This document shows positions 56,625-64,000 of a stretch of 64,000 nucleotides of DNA, piece by piece (positions within the stretch are counted from its first letter, which is position 1; the number at the start of each line of letters is the position of its first letter). The notes under the pieces were generated by a model that had not been told where the DNA came from, searched no databases, and was given only the letters and a program-made list of their open reading frames with translations. A program made the position numbers and the translations under genes. Where the stretch lies: assembly GCA_028641055.1 (NCBI GenBank), contig CM054061.1, positions 113,654,019 through 113,718,018 of the forward strand, given 5' to 3'. The stretch is from Alopecurus myosuroides (Eukaryota; Streptophyta; Magnoliopsida; Poales; Poaceae).

Positions 56625-56778
56625 TTGAGTTTTTTTTTCATATGTATATAAAATGAATCATGTGTTATATATTTTACATATTATTAATGAGACTTAATGT
56701 GGAAATTACGCAAACTTGGTTCCCAAAAAAAAAAGTTGCATTTTTTTATTTTATTTGTCTTAGAACTCCAGAGTATAT

Positions 56779-57102
56779 TGATACGTCATAAATGTATCCT
56801 TAATTTCTGATGTTCCGTGTTGTTTTCATGCCATATGCTACATGGTTTCCTTACACTTTATGTCATTTTTATAGATTTCCGGGGACTAACCTATTGACAA
56901 GATGCCACAAAGCTAGTTCATGTTTTCTGCTGTTTTTAGTTTCAGAAAAGTTGTTCTGGAAATATTCTCGAAATCGGAAAAAATTTGAAGCCCGGAAATA
57001 TTAGAATTCTCGAAGGTTCCACGGAGTCCCGAAGAGGGGCCACAGGGGGACCACACCATAGGGCGGCGCGCCCCCTCCCCCGGCCGCGCCTGGGGGTGGT
57101 GT
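56779..57102 (+). mobile_element. LTR head of a second Athila/Sabrina-type family, cut by element C
   Basis: It begins TGATACGTCATAAATGTATC. It is homologous along its length to the LTR at 8390, not to the LTR at 52584. Element C inserted after 324 bp, duplicating GGTGT (57098-57102 on this side). The rest should continue beyond the window. Confidence 0.6.
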
Positions 57103-59435
57103 TGTAACACCCCAGATATCAACCCTATCTGGCAATGATACACAAACTTTAAATCTTCCAACGGCAAGGGGTAAACTATAAATTTCGGCAAAGTCTCCTT
57201 TGTTTAAGGAGAACTCCACATAACAAAATAAGAGTACACCTATAAATTTATAGGTGGACGCAACTACTAAAATCAACAAGACCAAGCTACAACTAAAATC
57301 TAAGATGTTTCATAACAACCAACTTAGTAGCCACAAAAATATTGCAAACCTTAGAAAATAATAAGGCAAGTGAAACCTTGAGTCTTAGAGTGGTTAAACT
57401 AATCTATGTACAAAGGTTTTAATGTATTATAGTAGAGTGCAGAAACATCAAGAGGTGCTACTCCCAATCCCATGCATGCCGTCCTCAATAGCACCTAAAA
57501 ACATAGAAGCCACAAGGGTGAGTACAAAGTACTCAACAAGTTCATAAATAAACGGTAAACTTTACATAAACCAAGACACCGAGCCATCATGAGACATCAT
57601 TCATCCATTAGCACAATTTATGATGTCCTACATGCCTATATGCTCATCTCATCTCATCTCATCGCGGATACCGGTATCGCTTGAGTGGATACCCGTCGGC
57701 ATCCACTCACTCCAACTCATGGAGGGTGCTTCGAATGTGGGTCGCAACCCATCAAAGGAAGTCTCATCGTGCCCAACGAAGTAGGTCACTTTAACATCAT
57801 TGTCATCATGGGTATGCAAATACGCATATACTGAGTATGTCATCGTCAGCCATTATCATGCTCATCATGGAAATATCATAGACATAAGGAGTAAAGCTTC
57901 ATAATTAAACCAAGTGAAGAGCGGTATGCAAAATTCACTATCCATCATGAACTTGCCTCAATCGCGGGGCACAAACCGTGAGTTGTAAGTTCTGAACTGG
58001 AAGTTTCAACACCTGTCATCCAAACATATAACACTCAATACACAACACGTTTTCATAACCAATACAGTATTTAATATCGTTCCTATGCGCGAGACCCCCT
58101 TAAATAACCTATACCCTCAAGAAAAGTGAGCAAACAAGTTATAAACAAAATGTAACCAAAGAGATAATTTTTATTTCATCATCAGCACTCTACTTCTCAC
58201 ACTTCCTATACAGACAAAAGCTAGAAAATATTTACTTGACTCACTCAAACTTAAGTATTACTAAAATTGGGTCATTTCAGGATAGATCACTTAATCTTTT
58301 CACAAGAATTATTAATCTGCACTAAATCTTGAAAATAAAAAGAGTTATACAATTAGAAAAACATTCTCCGCAACTTTTATGTTCATCCCAAGACTTAATT
58401 AAAATGTAAAGAAGGTGTCAGGTTGCAAAGAAAATCACTGCATGCAGAAAAGTTCAGTTCTGGACAGAATACTAAACTGATCTCTGAGAGAAAACCGTCC
58501 GACCAAATCGCTCAAATGAAAATTCTATAAAAAGCCTGAAACATTCCCTACAACTTTTGTTCAGAGTTCAACTCGAAATTATGGACAGATCAACGCAGAA
58601 TATAACTCAAAGATTAGAGTACTTAACATAAACTGCAGTATTTTCCTGTAGCTGAATCGGTTAAGAACAACACATGTACATGTTAAGAGGGAACTAGCAA
58701 ACTGCAGATATAATCGTTTCTCTATGCCAAAACGTGATGCTGAAACCTACAGGCTGCTATAGCCTCGATGGATTGTAGGAATGATAAAGAGCAGAACACC
58801 AACTCTGATACTAACCCAACCCGGCCACACTACCAGATCTGCTACGCTACAGCGCTGAAGTTGCAACAAGGAACAAAGCAAGGGAATGGATGCACGCACT
58901 GCTGCGACGACGAACGTAGGCGAGAACAATTTGATTCCGCAGAAGAACGCCCACAGATCTTGCAGCAGCAGGTTCAGCCAAACCACCTCACGGCGGCGGC
59001 AATGGTGATGAGTGATCCAGCGGCGACGACCCAACGGCGGCCGTCTCGATTCGGAGGCACCAGGTAGTGGCGAGATAGGAGGAGATCGAAACTGAAACGG
59101 CGCAGCCCTAGAAAGCTATGTAGACGTGTCGCCAAGAGGCATAGATAGACCGAGAAGGCCCTTTCCCCTTCCACGATGAAGAAACAAAATAAAGACAACC
59201 AGTTTTCTACTAAACACTCACTCAGGCAAGCCAACTGCAGCTATAGGTTTATAGGTTTTAACAAGTAGGTTAAGAGATCAAGCGCTAGTAAATATATTTT
59301 TTTATTTTCTCTAACCTTCTATTTCCAAACATATGTCTAAAGGCATCACGGTCATATATTTATTCTTTTATCATTATCCTTTTGAAAAGTTGAATAAACA
59401 CAAACTAGCATAAAAATAATACGGGGTATCACATT
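57103..59435 (-). repeat. 3' LTR of element C
   Basis: The ends are inverted (TGTAACACCCC and GGGGTATCACA). A (CATCT)n-like microsatellite lies at about 57640-57662. A GC-richer stretch is at 58750-59110. Open frames there (58747-59034, 58768-59067) have no recognisable domain. Confidence 0.88.
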
Positions 59436-59449
59436 CTTACCCCCTTAAA
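59436..59449 (-). other. Polypurine tract of element C
   Basis: TAAGGGGGTAAGAA on the minus strand abuts the 3' LTR and is preceded by GGGACGAATTC, the arrangement usual in Tekay/Del-type chromoviruses. Confidence 0.8.
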
Positions 59450-59525
59450 CAGAATTCGTCCCCGAATTCATCCTCACTTAACTACTCCCAGAAATAACGT
59501 AGAAGGTACAGGATATAAACATGCA

Positions 59526-59771
59526 TCACCAACCAGCAATAAATAATTCTGGATACTTCTCGCGCGTGCGAGACTCAAGCTTCCAAGTCACCTGACGCTC
59601 GCTTTGTTGCGCCAAAAAGACCATCACGTACTTTAGCATCCTATTCCTCATCACTCCCCCCGGCTCTTCGAATATTCTCACAGGGTGACCCTCAATGGTT
59701 AGATCTTGTTCGATCGTAATTGGTTCCATGGTAATCTGCCATTCTAGGTTTCGAAAATGCTTTCGCTGCAT
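59526..59771 (-). pseudogene. C-terminal chromodomain relic of a chromovirus polyprotein
   Basis: 81 codons on the minus strand. ITMEPITIEQDLTIEGHPVR followed by IFEEP is the linker seen after integrase in Tekay-type chromoviruses. VTWKLESRTREKYPELF is the C-terminal half of a chromodomain (family pattern ATWE-x-E-x5-YPELF). It ends about 75 bp before the polypurine tract, where the pol gene of a full-length relative ends. Everything upstream (gag to integrase core) is missing. The chromodomain normally directs integration to heterochromatin. The displayed Met is probably internal. Confidence 0.75.
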
Positions 59772-62700
59772 GAGACATGAGACATATCACGCACACCTTT
59801 GAATGTCACATGCTACCGGATACACTATCATGAAGTGTTAAATGTATCTTAGACTTGGCTCTCGTTTACTATTGAACCTTACCACCTAGGGCTCTTTATT
59901 GGCGCACAGATCTCACCATGCACATAAAAACGTCAAATCGAGGCATCTTTTACAAATAGGTCTAGTGGTGCTACTCACCATGTGTGTAATCTCATTCTCA
60001 CCAAGTGGACAACCAAATACACATAGGTTTTAAAACCTATCCTTGCACCACATACTCTTGGAAAGATGGTCATCTACACATCCACCATAAAAACCACACA
60101 AAAAATATTTGATTGGATGATAGCATTGTAAATAAATATAAGCCAACTCTCAGATTTATAAAAGCTACTAGCCTTCAAATGTCTTCACCTATACAAGACT
60201 GAAAGTCTAAGTCATACACTTGTTTAACCGTTTTCATTACCATTCGTTTCTAATATAGGAGGTAGTGTTAAACTTTCACAAAGCACTCCCCATACTATGA
60301 AAGTTATCTCAAAATTCGTGCAAGAACTTAGGGTCATGGTGGGCAGGCATGTTTCTCATGCTACCAAGTGATGAACTATACTCCGGTGCTCCATGCCAAA
60401 TCTTCCCAACCAACTTACCATTGTTGACATAGGAACGCTCCTAACTAGACACACCAACGACTAGGAAAAAAAACTATAGAGGATAACAACGAGATAACTC
60501 TTGAATACATGTATTAGATAGAACGACTGAGACTCTAAGTCACCATAAACCCTACTTTGGAAAAACGTGTGCAACTTATAAATACATGAGAAGAAAAAAA
60601 ATCAGTTCAATAGAATATGCCGAAATACATTGACACCCTTAAATAAAGGCGACGGAGACCTGAAACATATAGATGCATCCATCCAATGTAACTAGAGCGA
60701 ATAATAAGAGTAATTAGTATGGGGGCCAATCCATCCCACACTCAAATTATTAACCTTGTACATGGATAGATGAATCAGAAAAACTAACACGCGGGCATCC
60801 TCGCGACCATTACAATTTTGTTTTTGTTTTTTGCATGGATACAAACTTAAGGGGAACATTTTACATTTAACCCTCTAAAAAAGAAAATAACAAATAAGAC
60901 GTCACTCTTCCCTGAACCCTCAAGTCTGTCACTAAATACCAAAGCACATGCATAGTGATAGGCGATATGTCATGCTAAGCATTCAAACAAAAGCTAACTA
61001 CAAAACTCATGATTTCAGAAACACAACGCTCGCACATAAATAAATAAAATAACACTCCACACTACCATAACCATCACTACTGAAAAAGACATCAAACCTA
61101 TGGGATCTCCAAACATACTACAAGTAAATGAACCTAACCTAATGTAATCTTGAACAACCGTTACTTGCCTGGTCATCACAAAAAAATCACAAGAGTCCAA
61201 GACATGGAACAACTAAAAGATGTGGAGCTTCAATTTAGAAAACAATCTTACTTCCTTGATATTTTATATCGTGGCACCCGATAACCTACTTACCCTCAAA
61301 ACAAAAAAAATTGTTCAACAAATCACATTGTACACAAATACACCACAAGGACCAAAAGCGGCTCAAACGTTGAAAAACACTTATCAAGATTGACCTATTC
61401 ACCCAACTTCGAAGGGTGAAGACGTACCCCCAAATTATTGGCTAATAGATAGAAAGAGAAACAAGAGGAAGACTTTCAAAAACAAATAGTTAACGACAAG
61501 GAGGGTTTCTAATATAATTAAAGAATCTTTTAATCTCATTCGAAAGAGATCAATGGAAACATTCCAAAAAAATAAGCAGATAACATGACCTTATTAAAAT
61601 ATTTATCAATTTCTTCAATGGAACATCATAACAGATTCAACCAATCATTGGAAGATCTTCATGAACACACTCTATTACAAGATCCATCATTCCACACTTA
61701 ACATGACCTAATGAAAACAATAGGGCATAGCTAATGGAGGAGAAGAGTTGACACGAGGATTCAACAATAAAATTCAAAAGGCATCAACTATGACAAGAAG
61801 AACATCGAGTTGTGAAATCACATACATCGTGTACATTGAAAGACACTACCATGTGTTACATCAATGCACCCACACTAGAAATAATAAGTTGACAACTAGA
61901 AAAGAGGTGGTGGTTTCATTTTTAAATGAAATCCACACAAGTATCAAAGAATACATTATAACATCACCACTCTAGAATAGTTTGGTATATGGTGACAACA
62001 CAAAGAAAATTTTATTTCCAACCAAGTTTACAATGAATCCAACCAAACCCATTTCATGTAGGTATTAACTACTAACACAGACAAAAGAGAAATCATCTTT
62101 GCTTTCCATATAGTTGCCAAAAACACATGCATAGACACAGTAGCTTACTTAAAATGCGAAAAAAATCAAACCATTATCATTTCATAATAAATGATCACTT
62201 TAATGCTTAAACATTTGAAAGCACCACATGGATTCCTAAGAATATAGTCATCTTACTAGAACAATAGTAACTATACACATAAAAAGCACATATATCATAA
62301 AAAGGTCATTGGCTCTCTTCCTTAGGTCTCGAGGCGATCTTACTTATCCAATGCATTAGATTTCATCCACTAACCTTAGTCACTTGTTTGTGCAAGCATA
62401 GAAAAATAAACATTTTTTTGTGTTACTCTCGTGAACATAAGTCATCGTGAGAAACCTTGGAGTTTTGACATATTTCTTTTAAGTTCCCTAAACTTCATAG
62501 GCAAGATCCAATATCCATCTTGTAAACGTCCACCACACATTTCCATATCGGTTCTCATAAAATAGCCAATCAAAGGATTAATCATGAAAAATGTCGTAAT
62601 ATCCACCGAACAAGCTAACATCCATACACACTAGCTTGTCGACCGAATAGTTATAGTCTCTATCTAGCCTAAAATACCAAATCAATAGTTTCCCCTTTAA

Positions 62701-63410
62701 GGAATAGATTTCAAAAATTGCGAAGGAAAGCCTAATCTTTTTATACTAAACTAACTAGGACTCCTTAATGAATACCCCAAACACCATGGTGTTAACCCAT
62801 CTTCACGTAATGAGTATAATTAGAGTTAATCATTCCTTCATGGAATCTATGACCTATAGAACAACATGTGATGTCGTCCAATCTTATCACCTTTATCAAT
62901 TTTCCACAATTCGGACAAGGAAACATATTTACCAAACCCATCAACATAAATACTCGTCTCAGCATGCAAAATATATACGACTAAATGAATGATAGAGTTT
63001 GCACACACAAAAATGTATACAGATTTAAAATTATTAAACACACCTAGGCTCGTTGATAAGATTAAGTCTAGTAAACAAAGTAAGCTAAGGCTAAATAGAA
63101 ATACAAAACACACTTTCCCCTAGGCAAGACACTCGATACCGGTGAACGGCAGGTCAACAAGCAGAACAACATTATGATGATAGAAATCAACAATAAAACA
63201 GAGTGAAGCGCAAATGCAATGAATGTCCCAAAACCCCATCTTACTGTGCACTAGTGTGTCAATTTATTTTAAGTTGTAAAATTAGAAGTCAAGTTTTAGT
63301 TGTCAAAATTACTTATAGAATTGCTTGTTAGAATTTTAGTTATTTAACCAATCTATTTTTAACTTAATATTAAGTATCCTAAATTATTAATTTTACTCCA
63401 GAGACCTAAA
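59772..63410 (-). other. Non-coding interior of element C
   Basis: 3.6 kb of AT-rich DNA with no frame longer than 90 codons and no similarity to gag or pol that I can see on either strand. Elements of this kind keep the RNA signals needed for packaging and priming and use enzymes from relatives. Confidence 0.6.
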
Positions 63411-63428
63411 GCCTAGGCTCTGATACCA
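63411..63428 (-). other. Primer-binding site of element C (initiator tRNA-Met)
   Basis: TGGTATCAGAGCC starts at 63428 on the minus strand, two bases inside the 5' LTR, the classical plant retrotransposon primer site. Confidence 0.85.
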
Positions 63429-63430
63429 AC

Positions 63431-64000
63431 TGTAACACCCCAGATATCAACCCTATCTGGCAATGATACACAAACTTTAAATCTTCCAACGGCAAGGGGT
63501 AAACTATAAATTTCGGCAAAGTCTCCTTTGTTTAAGGAGAACTCCACATAACAAAATAAGAGTACACCTATAAATTTATAGGTGGACGCAACTACTAAAA
63601 TCAACAAGACCAAGCTACAACTAAAATCCAAGATGTTTCATAACAACCAACTTAGTAGCCACAAAAATATTGCAAACCTTAGAAAATAATAAGGCAAGTG
63701 AAACCTTGAGTCTTAGAGTGGTTAAACTAATCTATGTACAAAGGTTTTAATGTATTATAGTAGAGTGCAGAAACATCAAGAGGTGCTACTCCCAATCCCA
63801 TGCATGCCGTCCTCAATAGCACCTAAAAACATAGAAGCCACAAGGGTGAGTACAAAGTACTCAACAAGTTCATAAATAAACGGTAAACTTTACATAAACC
63901 AAGACACCGAGCCATCATGAGACATCATTCATCCATTAGCACAATTTATGATGTCCTACATGCCTATATGCTCATCTCATCTCATCTCATCGCGGATACC
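63431..64000 (-). repeat. 5' LTR of element C (partial, runs out of the window)
   Basis: It is identical to 57103-57672 except for one C/T difference (T near 57302 on the left). About 1.76 kb more is expected beyond 64000. Confidence 0.9.

Larger units (their letters stand above)
52584..56778 (+). mobile_element. Athila-type Gypsy element: 5' LTR, gag, protease; 3' LTR missing
   Basis: The 5' LTR (52584-53917) is followed by the perfect tRNA-Asp primer site and then one gag-protease reading frame interrupted by seven stops and one frameshift. There is no RT or integrase, so this is a gag-protease type derivative like several Pooideae Athila families (Sabrina/WHAM-like; name from memory). The expected second copy of this LTR is absent. 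Instead a different LTR head starts at 56779. The left flank is GCTGC (52579-52583). Confidence 0.7.
57103..64000 (-). mobile_element. Element C: young chromovirus-derived non-autonomous element
   Basis: The left LTR is 57103-59435 (2333 bp, TGTAACACCCC to GGGGTATCACA). The right LTR starts at 63431 and leaves the window. On the minus strand the right LTR is the 5' one: it is followed by TGGTATCAGAGCC (63428-63416, initiator-tRNA-Met complement). The left is the 3' one, preceded by the polypurine tract TAAGGGGGTAAGAA (59449-59436). The 4-kb interior has no gag, RT or integrase core. The only coding relic is a chromodomain-like C-terminus. The LTRs differ at a single position in the 570 bp available, so insertion is recent. 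Confidence 0.88.

Noticed and set aside
1..64000. Bacterial-type features (operons, CRISPR arrays, toxin systems, phage genes)
   Set aside because: Introns, plant retrotransposon signals and grass-type composition throughout; no regularly spaced short-repeat arrays.

Overview
This window is plant nuclear DNA from a large, repeat-rich grass genome. Several repeats are ones I associate with Pooideae (wheat, barley, rye, oat, ryegrass). They include LTRs beginning TGATACGTC or ending in the complement of TGATGACCCACAAG, Athila-type elements primed by TGGCGCCGTTGCCGGGGA, Tat/Grande-type elements with an antisense gene, very-long-LTR non-autonomous elements, and an Au-like tRNA-derived SINE. I found no convincing host gene, rRNA or tRNA gene. 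Essentially every long reading frame is retrotransposon protein, a relic of one, or a chance frame in GC-rich LTR sequence.

Left third (1-26.5 kb). An unclassified repeat (1-2100) is followed by a SINE with long target-site duplications (2235-2416) and GC-rich transposon debris (2.4-5.7 kb). A 17.3-kb block (5759-23066) is one old long LTR bounded by the duplication GTGGT. It was split by a smaller LTR (8390-10000) and then by a 9.8-kb large-LTR element (12089-21866, duplication GGATG). That element has 4.64-kb LTRs and an internal domain of only 500 bp. A TIR element with a broken gene fragment (23417-24930) and a dispersed repeat (25.4-26.5 kb) follow.

Middle (26.5-52.6 kb). An old Tat-lineage element on the minus strand (element B) has its 3' LTR at 26543-27076, an antisense gene relic on the plus strand, RNase H and integrase relics, and a gag relic at 51.2-52.5 kb. 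It is split by an LTR fragment (33119-35182) and a long LTR (35183 to about 51.2 kb). A second, much younger Tat/Grande-like element sits inside the latter (element A, 37186-49984, duplication GCACC, LTRs differing at 6 of 491 positions). Element A has gag, protease, RT with two RNase H domains, and integrase on the minus strand. On the plus strand it has a separate multi-exon gene whose splice phases all agree. Its pol is broken by stops, a frameshift and a damaged RT catalytic motif.

Right (52.6-64 kb). An Athila-type element (LTR, tRNA-Asp primer site, gag and protease, 52584 to about 56.7 kb) is followed by an LTR head of a different type (56779-57102). That head is cut by a very young, essentially non-coding chromovirus-derived element on the minus strand (element C, 57103 to beyond the window). 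Its two LTRs differ at one position over the 570 bp that can be compared.

The 'genes' here work as transposons: Gag forms the particle, protease cuts it, RT and RNase H copy the RNA, and integrase inserts it. Elements A, B, C and the large-LTR element all look unable to move by themselves and would need enzymes from relatives.
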